Of a stretch of 64,000 bases of DNA, positions 14,662-23,076 are shown in pieces. The notes under the pieces are model-generated. The model did no database searches. It was given only the letters and a program-made list of their open reading frames with translations, and was not told where the DNA came from. A program made the translations under genes and the position numbers. Source of the stretch: Kitasatospora purpeofusca (GTDB lineage Bacteria; Actinomycetota; Actinomycetes; Streptomycetales; Streptomycetaceae); contig NZ_JODS01000028.1 in NCBI RefSeq assembly GCF_000718025.1, positions 45,557 through 109,556 of the forward strand. The letters run 5' to 3'. Position 1 is the first letter of the stretch. Every line of letters begins with the position of its first letter.

Positions 14662-15546
14662 TCAGGGCTTGAGGCGGGCGAGGAAGTCGTCGATCAGCGG
14701 GGCGATCTCGGGCAGCTTCTCCTCCAGCGCGAAGTGCCCGGTGTCGAACACGTGGAGTTCGGCGTCGGGCAGGTCGCGCAGGTAGGCGCGGGCGCCGGGC
14801 TCGGTGAAGAACGGGTCGTTGCGGCCCCAGACCACCAGGGCCGGCGGCCGGTGGGTCCGCAGCCAGTCCTGCCAGACGGGGTAGAGCTCGACATTGCTGT
14901 GGTAGTCGAGGGCGAGTTCGACCTGGATGTCCTTGCGACCGGGCAGGTCGAGGTGGTGCTGGTCGAGGGTCCAGCCGTCGGGGGCGACCAGTGAGGGGTC
15001 GCCGGTGCCGCCCTCGTACTGGGCCCGGGTGATCTCCTCGACGAGGATGGCGCGGGCGCGTTCGGCGGCGCCCTCGACGCCGGGGCGGTTGGCGACGAAC
15101 TCCCGTGCCTGCGCGGAGAGCCCCTCCTCGTAGGCGTTGCCGTTCTGGACGATCAGGCCGGTGATCCACTCGGGGTGGCGGGTGGCGAGCCGCAGGCCGA
15201 CGGGGGCGCCGAAGTCGAAGACGTAGAGGGCGAAGCGGTCGAGGCCGAGGGCCAGGCAGAAGCCCTCGACGACGTCGGCCAGGGTGTCGAAGCGGTAGCG
15301 GAAGTCCTCGGGTGCGGGGCTTTCGCTGTGGCCGAAGCCGGGGTAGTCGGGGGCGATCAGCCGGTAGCGGGTGCCGAGCGCGTCGAAGAGCCGCCGGAAC
15401 TGGTGGGAGGCGGACGGGAATCCGTGCAGCAGCAGGAGCACGGGGGCGTCGGCCGGTCCGGTCTCCCGGTAGAAGACGCGCAGGCCGTCGACATCGACGT
15501 GGCGGTGATGGATGTGCGGGATCGTCAGCTCGCTCATGCTAACCAT
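14662..15546 (-). CDS. alpha/beta hydrolase with Asp nucleophile (epoxide hydrolase/haloalkane dehalogenase-like)
   Basis: 294 residues (291 from the ATG at 15537). The oxyanion segment is LLLLHGFPSAS. The nucleophile elbow reads YVFDFGAPVG, placing Asp where serine hydrolases have Ser, as in epoxide hydrolases and dehalogenases. However, the usual Trp after the Asp is Phe. The late acid lies in VVWGRNDPFF and the catalytic His in FDTGHFALEE. It is probably cytosolic, with unknown substrate. Neither possible start has a good RBS. Confidence 0.85.
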   Translation of the reverse strand: MVSMSELTIPHIHHRHVDVDGLRVFYRETGPADAPVLLLLHGFPSASHQFRRLFDALGTRYRLIAPDYPGFGHSESPAPEDFRYRFDTLADVVEGFCLALGLDRFALYVFDFGAPVGLRLATRHPEWITGLIVQNGNAYEEGLSAQAREFVANRPGVEGAAERARAILVEEITRAQYEGGTGDPSLVAPDGWTLDQHHLDLPGRKDIQVELALDYHSNVELYPVWQDWLRTHRPPALVVWGRNDPFFTEPGARAYLRDLPDAELHVFDTGHFALEEKLPEIAPLIDDFLARLKP

Positions 15547-15598
15547 TAAACACCCGAGTACCGGTTAGAGGAAGAGCTGATCAAGGAAAGAACCGGTG

Positions 15599-16798
15599 TC
15601 ACCGCCCCAGCAGCCGCAGGGCGGTCGGCTTGGTGAACTCGTACCTGGTCATCTGCTCCAGGTCCTTCAGCCAGCCGACCGTGCGGCCCGGCCGGGCGAG
15701 CACCCGGGCGTAGAGCTCCTCGAAGGCACCGGTGACGCTCTCCAGCGAGAACCGGCCGACCACCCATTCCCGCCCCCAGGCGCCCAGTTCGGCCCGGCGC
15801 GCCGGATCGTCGAGCAGCCCCCGCAGTTGGGCGGCCAGCGCCTCCGGCGACCGCGAGCCGTCCCCGAAGCCGTACATGCAGCGCGAGGCGTGCGGTTCGA
15901 CCAGCGGCCCGGGCTCGTGCACGGCGGCGTACCCGGCCGCGCCGTGCACCACCACCGGCTTGCCGAAGGCGAGTCCGCGCAGCGCGGAGCCGCCCATGCC
16001 GAGGACGATGTCGGCGCCCTGGTAGGCGGGTCGCGGATCGGCGAGCTGGCCCGGGACCAGCACCGCCGGACGGCCGAGCGCCTCGTTGACGGCGGCGGCG
16101 CGGGCCCGCAGCGACTCCAGGCTCGGGCCGGTGCCGACGATCACCAGCCGGACCCGGGGGTCGTCCAGCTGCCGGACGGCGTCCACGGTGAGCTCCGCAC
16201 CGGCGTCCTTCTCCAGCGCGGGGACCAGCCGGGTGACGATGGCCAGCAGCAACTCCTCGTCCCCGATGCCGTGTTGGCGGCGGAAGGCAGTGCCGTCGAC
16301 CAGGCCGGGGGCGTCCGTGGCGGTGTTCACCGGCGGTTCGATCAGGCTGACGTCCCGGTGGCCGAAGGCCCGGCCGTCGCCCAGCAGCGCGCCGAGGCCC
16401 AGCACCAGGGGCTGGTGCCGGGGCAGGCCGCGCAGCATCCGGATCCCGTAGAAGGTGGTGACCACCGGGATCCGCCCGTAACGGCCGGGCCCGAAGTAGG
16501 AGTTGCGGGCCGCCCTGACCTCCCAGGCGTGCAGCAACTGGCTGCCGTGCTCGGCGGCCAGCCGGCCCAGCCGGCGCCGGACCTCGGAGTGCGGGGTGTC
16601 GGGGCCGCCCGCCACCACCACGTCCAGACCGTGGCCGGCCGCCACCTCGACCAACGGGGCCGGTCCGTCCACCCCTTGGGCGAACAGCACCGGGTCGTGA
16701 CCCCGGTCGCGCAGGGTGCGGGCGATGTCGACGGCGTTCAACTGGGCGCCGCCCAGGGCCAGATTGTTGAGATGGACGAGCACCCGGACCGATCTCAC
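15599..16798 (-). CDS. glycosyltransferase family 4 in exporter operon
   Basis: 399 residues. It begins VRVLVHLNNLALGGAQLNAVD, the GT-B acceptor-side loop with GGAQ. Then come LLAIVTRLVPALEKDAG, LVIVGTGPSLESLR and ADIVLGMGGSALRGLAFGKPVVVHG, where the usual EX7E glutamates are weakly conserved (GSALRGLAFG lacks the second Glu). The gene follows the ABC ATPase with a 3-bp gap and shares its operon. It should build the glycan exported by the same transporter. Family membership is clear, but activity is less certain because of the altered motif. Confidence 0.85.
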   Translation of the reverse strand: MRSVRVLVHLNNLALGGAQLNAVDIARTLRDRGHDPVLFAQGVDGPAPLVEVAAGHGLDVVVAGGPDTPHSEVRRRLGRLAAEHGSQLLHAWEVRAARNSYFGPGRYGRIPVVTTFYGIRMLRGLPRHQPLVLGLGALLGDGRAFGHRDVSLIEPPVNTATDAPGLVDGTAFRRQHGIGDEELLLAIVTRLVPALEKDAGAELTVDAVRQLDDPRVRLVIVGTGPSLESLRARAAAVNEALGRPAVLVPGQLADPRPAYQGADIVLGMGGSALRGLAFGKPVVVHGAAGYAAVHEPGPLVEPHASRCMYGFGDGSRSPEALAAQLRGLLDDPARRAELGAWGREWVVGRFSLESVTGAFEELYARVLARPGRTVGWLKDLEQMTRYEFTKPTALRLLGR

Positions 16799-16801
16799 GC
16801 C

Positions 16802-18001
16802 TCACTCCTCCCAGTGGTGCGGGACGAACACCGGCGCGGCCAGCACGACGGCACGCGGCGGGGAGTCCAGCATCGGCCCGAACACGTCGAACTGGCCCAC
16901 CGAGTGCCAGCTCATCAGCGTGCCGCCGTCGGTCCGGCCGATGCTGTAGACGCCGGCCCAGAGCGTGTACCGGCCGCGCGGCAGCGGCAGCCGGGGGATC
17001 ACGCAGGCGACCTGGCGGTCCCCGCCGGTGAGCCGGATCTCGTGGCTGATCTGGAAGATCGGGCTGGAGGTGCCCTCGCTGACGCCCAGGTGCAAGGTCG
17101 CGTCGCCCCGGTACTCGCCGCCCAGGGTGAGCTCGACGGTCATCGGCTCGTCGGTGGTCAGGCTGTCCCGGTCCTCGCCGCGCACCTCGTGCTTGAGCAG
17201 TTGGAGCGGCTCGCCGGTGCGCCCGCCGGCCTCGGACTGCGCCTCGATCGAGTCGCGGTAGCCGGCCATCGCGTCCTTGATCCCGGCGTCCACCCGGATC
17301 GAGCCCTGCTCCAGCCAGATGCCGCGCCGGCAGATGGACTCCACCGCGGGCAGGTCGTGCGAGACGAAGACGATGGTGGTGCCCTGTTCGGCGACCTCGC
17401 GCATCCGGTCCAGGCAGCGCTGCTGGAACACCGCGTCGCCGACCGCCAGCACCTCGTCCACCAGCAGCACGTGCGGCTCCAGGTAGGCCGCGACGGCGAA
17501 GCCGAGGCGCATCTGCATGCCCGAGGAGTAGAACTTCACCTGCCGGTCGATGGCGCCGCCGAGCCGGGCGAACTCCACGATGTCGTCGAAGCGGCCGGCC
17601 ACCTCGCGGCGGCGCAGGCCGAGCAGCGCGCCGAACAGGTAGATGTTCTCCCGGCCGGTCAGGTCCGGGTGGATGCCGGCCCGGATCTCGATCAGCGCGC
17701 CGATCCGGCCGCGCACGTCGATCACCCCGCCGTACGGGTACATCACCCGGGTCAGCATCTTCAGCAGGGTGGACTTGCCGGAGCCGTTGGAGCCGATCAG
17801 GCCGACCGACTCGCCCGGCTCGATGTGCATCGAGATGTCCCGCAGCGCCCAGCGCCAGTCCTCGCCCTTCTCGCCGCGCAGTCGGCGGGCCAGCGAGTCG
17901 ACCTTGTCGCGCAGCAGCATCCGCTGCTGGTCGGCCTTGAAGCGCTTCCACACCTGGTCGGTGCGGATGGTCCCGAGCGGGAGGGTCTGGCTAGGCGACA
18001 T
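16802..18001 (-). CDS. polysaccharide ABC transporter ATP-binding protein (Wzt/TagH type)
   Basis: 399 residues. Walker A is GSNGSGKST, the signature motif YSSGMQMRL, Walker B HVLLVDEVLAVGD and the switch His VSHD. The C-terminal 140 residues or so form a beta-rich extension like the carbohydrate-binding domain of Wzt, which can recognise the finished glycan. It pairs with the overlapping permease gene (11-bp overlap). The role is ATP-driven export of lipid-linked polysaccharide or teichoic-acid-like polymer across the membrane. Confidence 0.92.
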   Translation of the reverse strand: MSPSQTLPLGTIRTDQVWKRFKADQQRMLLRDKVDSLARRLRGEKGEDWRWALRDISMHIEPGESVGLIGSNGSGKSTLLKMLTRVMYPYGGVIDVRGRIGALIEIRAGIHPDLTGRENIYLFGALLGLRRREVAGRFDDIVEFARLGGAIDRQVKFYSSGMQMRLGFAVAAYLEPHVLLVDEVLAVGDAVFQQRCLDRMREVAEQGTTIVFVSHDLPAVESICRRGIWLEQGSIRVDAGIKDAMAGYRDSIEAQSEAGGRTGEPLQLLKHEVRGEDRDSLTTDEPMTVELTLGGEYRGDATLHLGVSEGTSSPIFQISHEIRLTGGDRQVACVIPRLPLPRGRYTLWAGVYSIGRTDGGTLMSWHSVGQFDVFGPMLDSPPRAVVLAAPVFVPHHWEE

Positions 18002-18905
18002 CGGCGATCCCCGTCTCCAGCTTCTTGAACAGCAGGTAGCCGCCGACCAGGAACACCACCGAGGAGACCGCGGCGATCGTGGTGAGCGCGGCGTCCGGCG
18101 CCTGCCCGTAGAGCAGGGCGTTGCGGTAGCCCTCGATCACGGCGCCGAGCGGGTTGACGCCGACGTACAGCTCCTGGAGCCGCTCCGGGATCTGGGCCAG
18201 CGGGTAGGCGACGGGGGTGGCGAACACTCCCATCTGGGTGATGATCGGCAGCAGGTGGCGGACGTCGCGCAGGTACACCACGGCCACCGAGAGCACGAGG
18301 GCGATGCCGTAGGTGAAGGCGAACTGGATGCCCAGCAGCGGCACCACCCAGAGGAAGGTGACGGCGGGGGCGGTCCAGAAGATCAGGAAGAGCAGGCCGA
18401 GCACCGCGGTGCCGATCAGCATGTCGACGGTGGCGACCAGCATCGTGGCGAGCGGGAACACCTCGCGCGGGCAGTACACCTTGTTCAGCAGGCTGAGGTT
18501 GTTGGCGAGGCTCAGCGCACCCTGGTTCATGGTGTTGCTGAAGAACTGCCAGACGATCAGGCCGACATAGGCGAACAGCGGGTACGCGGCACCCTCGGTC
18601 TCGACGTGCACGGCCCGGCGGAAGACCAGGGTGAAGATGGCGCACAGCGCGAGCGGGGTGAGCACCGCCCAGGCGAAACCGAGCACCGCCTGCTTGTAGC
18701 GGGCCCGCAGGTCCCGCTCGGCGAGCGCGCGGACGAGTTCACGGGCGCCCCACAGTTCGCGGGCCACCTGGGCCGGACGGAGCCCGCGTTTGAAGATCAG
18801 CTCGGGCGGCGGCCCGTCGGCGGCCGACGGGCGTCGCCCCGGGGCCTGCGTTGTCTGGCTGTCGCGCTCGTCGACGAGCTGCGCGCGTTGTCCCCCCACG
18901 GACAC
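17991..18905 (-). CDS. polysaccharide ABC transporter permease (ABC-2, Wzm/TagG type)
   Basis: 304 residues from GTG 18903-18905, chosen for the GGAGAGGGCAG RBS. A cytoplasmic N-terminus (ELVRALAERDLRARYKQAVLG) contains the amphipathic helix typical of ABC-2 exporters. It is followed by six membrane segments, among them FAWAVLTPLALCAIFTLVF, LFAYVGLIVWQFF and ITQMGVFATPVAYPL, and by NPLGAVIEGYRNALL. It forms the membrane channel with the ATPase at 16802-18001. A longer in-frame start is possible, but the extra residues look non-coding. Confidence 0.92.
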   Translation of the reverse strand: MSVGGQRAQLVDERDSQTTQAPGRRPSAADGPPPELIFKRGLRPAQVARELWGARELVRALAERDLRARYKQAVLGFAWAVLTPLALCAIFTLVFRRAVHVETEGAAYPLFAYVGLIVWQFFSNTMNQGALSLANNLSLLNKVYCPREVFPLATMLVATVDMLIGTAVLGLLFLIFWTAPAVTFLWVVPLLGIQFAFTYGIALVLSVAVVYLRDVRHLLPIITQMGVFATPVAYPLAQIPERLQELYVGVNPLGAVIEGYRNALLYGQAPDAALTTIAAVSSVVFLVGGYLLFKKLETGIADVA

Positions 18906-19124
18906 CTGCCCTCTCCGGTACCGGTGGTATCGAGAAGTGGGCCCGTCACAACGGCTGTTGACGCCGTCGCGGTGCGGCCCGGCCCCACTCTGGCACAGAG
19001 TGTGGCCGCCGGGGGTCGGTTCGGTGAAGGTGATCGACCCCACCCCGGCCGACGACCGAAAAGGGGCGGACCGGTCGCGGTGCGACCGGCCCGCCCGTCG
19101 GAGGTCGGGAGGGGTGGGAGGACG

Positions 19125-19811
19125 TCAGTACAGCTTGTGGGCGCGCGGGTGGCGCTGCTGCTCCTGGGCGACCAGGTGGTCCATCACCTCGGGCATCGCC
19201 TCGACGCCGCCGGCGTTGGTCGGCGAGGTGCGGTACTCGCCCTGCACCACCACGGTCGGCAGCTCGTTGATGCCGTAGCGGACGAACAGCGCGGCGGCCT
19301 CGTCCACGGCCCGCAGGGTGTCCTCGGAGCGGTAGGCCTCGCGGAAGGCCTGCTGGTCGACACCCTGGCGCAGGGCCCAGTCGGTGGCGGTGTCCTCGGT
19401 GGTGACGTCCTGCTCGCTGCTGTGGACCGCGCGGAAGGCGGCGGCCTGCAGCCGCTCGACCAGGCCGAGCCGCTCCAGCGTGTAGTAGAGGCGGGCGTGG
19501 CCGCGCTGGGCGGTCTCCTCGCGGCTGCCCTGCCAGATGGCCGGGACGCGGCGCAGGTCGACGTCGGCGCGGTGCCGCTCGGTCCAGGCCTGGAGCGGCT
19601 GTTCGAGCTGCTGGGAGTGACCGCAGTCGTACCAGAAGAACTCGATCGCCTCGGTGCGGGCGCTCTCGCGCACCGGCTGCGGCTGGTCGAGGCGGACGTA
19701 CTGGGCGCCCTCACGGGGCGGCTGGTGGGTGACGGCGCCGGCCTGGACGGGGGATGCGGCGATCCCGGCGGCGACGGCGAGCAGCAGGGTGGTTCGAAGG
19801 ATCGACTTCAC
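19125..19811 (-). CDS. secreted DsbA-like thioredoxin-fold protein with CxxS active site
   Basis: 228 residues with a signal peptide (MKSILRTTLLLAVAAGIAASPVQAGA). The thioredoxin-fold active-site loop reads FFWYDCGHSQQLE, matching DsbA FFxxxCPHC but with the second cysteine replaced by Ser. The helical insertion and the cis-Pro loop (NELPTVVVQGEYRTSP) are intact. DsbA enzymes oxidise thiols of exported proteins. A CxxS form would favour mixed-disulfide exchange, reduction or isomerisation, or may trap partners. The protein belongs to the DsbA/thioredoxin-like group that also contains LpqJ- and DsbA-type actinobacterial proteins. No DsbB or VKOR homologue lies nearby. Confidence 0.85.
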   Translation of the reverse strand: MKSILRTTLLLAVAAGIAASPVQAGAVTHQPPREGAQYVRLDQPQPVRESARTEAIEFFWYDCGHSQQLEQPLQAWTERHRADVDLRRVPAIWQGSREETAQRGHARLYYTLERLGLVERLQAAAFRAVHSSEQDVTTEDTATDWALRQGVDQQAFREAYRSEDTLRAVDEAAALFVRYGINELPTVVVQGEYRTSPTNAGGVEAMPEVMDHLVAQEQQRHPRAHKLY

Positions 19812-19915
19812 ACGGGGCAGTGTGTCCGTGACGGAACGTCATCGGCCAGGTCGTCCCGGTGCGTCGGGCCGGGATTCGCCCGATCGGCGCACCCGGCCCG
19901 GCGCACCGGGACGCG

Positions 19916-21136
19916 TCAGCCTCGTCCGCCGTCCGGGCCGTCCTTCGCCGCGCCGACCCGGTCCGCCTCCGCCGCGGGTCCGGCGGGTGCGGCGGGTCCG
20001 GCGGGTCCGGCCGCACCGCCGCCGACGCGTCCGCAGACCTCGCCGAACAGCTGCTGCCAGGCGTCGGCCACCACGTCGAGCTCGTTGTGGGCGAGCGCGT
20101 GCGCCCGGGCCGCGGCGCCGAGTCCGGCCCGGTCGCCGGCCAGGACCTTGGCCAGCGCCTCGGCGAGGGCCGGCGGGTCGCCGGGGGAGACCAGCGCGCC
20201 GGTGATGCCGTCCCGGACCACCGAGCCGACCCAGCCGACGTCCGTGGCCACGGCCGGCAGGCCGGCCAGCGCCGCCTCGATCAGCACTCCGGGCACACCC
20301 TCGCTGTCACTGCTGAGCAGCACGGCATCGGCGGCCCGGTAGAGCGGCGCCGGGTCGGCGAGGGTGCCCAGGAAGTGTGCCCGGGCGGCGGCCGGATGTC
20401 GCTCCAGGGCGGAGCGTTGCGGGCCGTCGCCGGCGACCGCGAGGCGGACGTCCGGGAGCCGCCCGAGGGCGTCGAGGGCGAGGTCCAGGCGCTTCTCGGG
20501 GGCGATGGCGCCGAGCCAGGCGACCAGCAGGCCGTCCGAGGGCAGGCCGAGCGCCTGCCGGGCGGCGCGGCGGTCGGCCTCGTCGGCGGCCGGCGGGTAG
20601 CGGTCGGCGGACCGGGCGTTGGGGATGGTGCGGACCCGGGCGGCGGGCAGCCGGAAGCGTTCGACGAGCAGTTCCGCGGCCTCGTCGGCGAGGGCGGTGA
20701 CGGCGGCGGCACGGTGCAGCAGGGCGCCGGTGCGCAGCCGGCGGACCGCTCCCGCGGTCCAGTGCCGGGGGTCGCCGATGGACACGTAGACGAACGGGGT
20801 GCGGGTCCCGGCGAGGGCGATGGCGCAGGCCGGGAGGGTCGAGGAGCCGTGGGCGACCACGAGGTCGGCGGTGCGGGCGGCGGCGCGCAGGGCGCCGAGG
20901 GTGCGCGGGTGGAGCCGGCCGGGACCGAGTACGGCGGTGGCGCGGGTGTCGGGGGCGTCCGGGTGGGCGTCGGGGTGCGGGGCGAGGGCGCGCAGTGCGG
21001 AGGCCTGGCCCCGGCGGCGCAGTTCGCGGTGCAGGTCGCGGGCGAGGCTCTGGGCGCCGCGACGGCGTGGATCGGTGATGAGGTGAAGGATGCGGGGGCG
21101 GGTTCCGGCCGTCCTGACCGGTGTCGCTTCGGGCAT
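19916..21136 (-). CDS. glycosyltransferase family 4
   Basis: 406 residues from ATG 21134-21136. The N-terminal part has ILHLITDPRRRGAQSLARDL. The donor domain has LLVAWLGAIAPEKRLDLALDAL, LAVAGDGPQRSALER and an EX7E motif in SSDSEGVPGVLIEAALAG. The C-terminal 40 residues are Gly/Ala/Pro-rich (GPAGPAAPAGPAA). It is divergent from the next glycosyltransferase gene, with a 335-bp spacer. It should act in the glycan pathway, but the sugar is unknown. Confidence 0.88.
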   Translation of the reverse strand: MPEATPVRTAGTRPRILHLITDPRRRGAQSLARDLHRELRRRGQASALRALAPHPDAHPDAPDTRATAVLGPGRLHPRTLGALRAAARTADLVVAHGSSTLPACAIALAGTRTPFVYVSIGDPRHWTAGAVRRLRTGALLHRAAAVTALADEAAELLVERFRLPAARVRTIPNARSADRYPPAADEADRRAARQALGLPSDGLLVAWLGAIAPEKRLDLALDALGRLPDVRLAVAGDGPQRSALERHPAAARAHFLGTLADPAPLYRAADAVLLSSDSEGVPGVLIEAALAGLPAVATDVGWVGSVVRDGITGALVSPGDPPALAEALAKVLAGDRAGLGAAARAHALAHNELDVVADAWQQLFGEVCGRVGGGAAGPAGPAAPAGPAAEADRVGAAKDGPDGGRG

Positions 21137-21471
21137 GGCAACGACCTTGGCACAGCCTCCCGTCAGGGACGACCCCTTCGCGCAACCCGGCGGTGGTCCG
21201 TAGGTCGGCGTGCGGCCTCCGGAAGGGCGCCGCCCGGGAGCCGTCGTACGCCCTGCCGGGGGTTCGCGCGCCCCGTTCCGCGCTGTCGACCGCCCCCTGA
21301 CCGTTCGCCGGCGTCCGGTCCGCGGCGCCCGGCCGGCGGCGCACCCCGCCCCGGCGCCGGTCTGACCGAACCGCTGGCGGGCGCCGACCGCGACCTGCGA
21401 TGCTGAGCGGCAGTCAGGGCGCCCTCCCGGCACGGGAGACCGGGGGTGCCCAGGAGGGCGGGGGTTGGCCT
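21137..21471. other. divergent intergenic region between two glycosyltransferase genes
   Basis: The promoters for both genes should lie here. No clean promoter pair, dyad or coding frame was recognised. Confidence 0.4.
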
Positions 21472-22617
21472 GTGCATGTGCTCTATGTGATCGACAGCGT
21501 GAGCCGGGTCGGCGGGGCCGAGCAGGGCCTGGTGGCGATGACCCCCCAGCTGGTGCGGGCCGGGGTGAAGCTCGACGTCGCGTACCTCAAGGACTCGCCC
21601 GGCGGCTTCCAGCCCGAGCTCACCGCGGCCGGGGCCGATGTGTTCGGGGTCGGCAGGCCCACCCGGGGCGGCACCGTCGCCGCGCTGCACCGGCTGGTCC
21701 GCGAGCGGCGGCCAGACCTCGTGCACACCACGCTCTACGAGTCGGACGTGCTGGGCCGGGCGGCCGCCCTGGCGGCCCGCACCCCGGTGGTGACCAGCCT
21801 GGTCAACGCGGCGTACGGGCCGGAGCACCGCAACGCGCGCGGGCTGAACCCGTGGAAGGTGCGGGCCGCGCAGGCGGTGGACGCCACCACCGCGCAGGGC
21901 ACCCGGCGCTTCCACGCGCTGACCAGGTACGTGGCCGGGGCGATGGCCCGGCGGCTGCGGGTGCCCTCGCAGCGGATCGACGTGGTGCCGCGCGGGCGCG
22001 ACCCGGAGCTGCTCGGCTCGGTGACGCCGGACCGGCGGGCCGCCGTCCGGACGGCGCTGGAACTGCCGCAGGACGTGCCGGTGGTGCTGGCCGCGGCCCG
22101 GCAGCAGTACCAGAAGGGCCTGGACGTCCTGCTGGAGGCCTGGCCCGAGGTGCTGCGGGCGGAGCCGGAGGCGGTACTGCTGCTGGCCGGCAGCGAGGGC
22201 ACCGAGAGCGAGCGGCTGCGGGCGCTGGCCGCGGCGACCCGCGGGGTGCGGTTCCTCGGGCCCCGCGACGACGTGTTCGACCTGATGGCGGCCTCGGACG
22301 CGTTCGCGGTGCCGTCCCGCTGGGAGGGGCTCGGCAGCGCGGCGATGGAGGCGATGGGCGTCGGGGTGCCGCTGGTGGCCGCCGACGTGCCGGCCCTGCG
22401 GGAGACCGTCGGCTCCGAGGACTACGCCCGGCTGGTGCCGGCGGAGCACCCGGCCGCGCTGGCGGCGGCGCTCACCGACACCCTGGAGGACCGGGCCTCG
22501 GCCCGGGTGCGGGCGAAGGCGGCGCGGGCCCGGTTCCTGACCTCGTTCACGCTGCACCAGGTGTCGGCGCAGATGGTGGGGTTCTACGAGCGCTCGCTGC
22601 GGCTGCGGACGGTCTGA
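21472..22617 (+). CDS. glycosyltransferase family 4
   Basis: 381 residues from GTG 21472 behind AGGAGGGCGG. It begins VHVLYVIDSVSRVGGAEQGL, the GT-B loop with GGAE. The donor domain has VVLAAARQQYQKGLDVLLEA, LLLAGSEGTESERL and the EX7E motif in PSRWEGLGSAAMEAMGVG. All key elements of GT4 are present. It is a single gene closed by a strong hairpin at 22634-22691. It should act in the same surface glycan pathway. Confidence 0.9.
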   Translation: MHVLYVIDSVSRVGGAEQGLVAMTPQLVRAGVKLDVAYLKDSPGGFQPELTAAGADVFGVGRPTRGGTVAALHRLVRERRPDLVHTTLYESDVLGRAAALAARTPVVTSLVNAAYGPEHRNARGLNPWKVRAAQAVDATTAQGTRRFHALTRYVAGAMARRLRVPSQRIDVVPRGRDPELLGSVTPDRRAAVRTALELPQDVPVVLAAARQQYQKGLDVLLEAWPEVLRAEPEAVLLLAGSEGTESERLRALAAATRGVRFLGPRDDVFDLMAASDAFAVPSRWEGLGSAAMEAMGVGVPLVAADVPALRETVGSEDYARLVPAEHPAALAAALTDTLEDRASARVRAKAARARFLTSFTLHQVSAQMVGFYERSLRLRTV

Positions 22618-22633
22618 GCGCCCCGGCCCCGGA

Positions 22634-22691
22634 GCCGTCGGCGGTGTGTGCGCGCCGCGGCGTCCGGGCCGGGGCGCGCACCGCCGACGGC
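22634..22691 (+). terminator. bulged hairpin terminator after glycosyltransferase gene
   Basis: Outer arms 22634-22646 and 22679-22691 are perfectly complementary (13 bp). An overlapping inner pairing, GTGCGCGCC/GGCGCGCAC, extends the stem. It starts 16 nt after the TGA. No U-tract is present, as is usual in Streptomyces. Confidence 0.7.
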
Positions 22692-23076
22692 CCGTTCTGT
22701 CCGGATCCGGGCGGGTCGGCGGCCGGTGTACACGATCTCCCGGACCAGTATCGCCAAAGCGGTTGCGCCGCACGTCGGGGCTCGGGAAGCATCGCAAGGG
22801 GATCCGGCGGGGGCGGGGGTCGGCGTGCGGAGCACGCGTTGGACCACCGGGTCGGACCGCGCCGTGGGGAGTACGTCGTTCAGGACGTTGTCCGCGAGTC
22901 GTCAGGGGGGCGGGTTGCGACATCAGCCGAGGGATTCCACCGTGCCCGCGAGGGTGTGCCGGTCGCGCCCCGGGGCGTGACCCGACCAGCGGTACCCGGA
23001 CCCGCCGCGCCCCCGGACAGGGGGGCGACGGGCGCTGACAGCACCACCGCACCACGAACGCGAGGGGATCCAACCG
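22692..23076. other. intergenic region upstream of the Wzz/BY-kinase operon
   Basis: A 385-bp spacer that should carry the promoter of the five-gene plus-strand operon. The AT-richest part is 22725-22765. No reliable promoter boxes or gene could be assigned. Confidence 0.4.
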
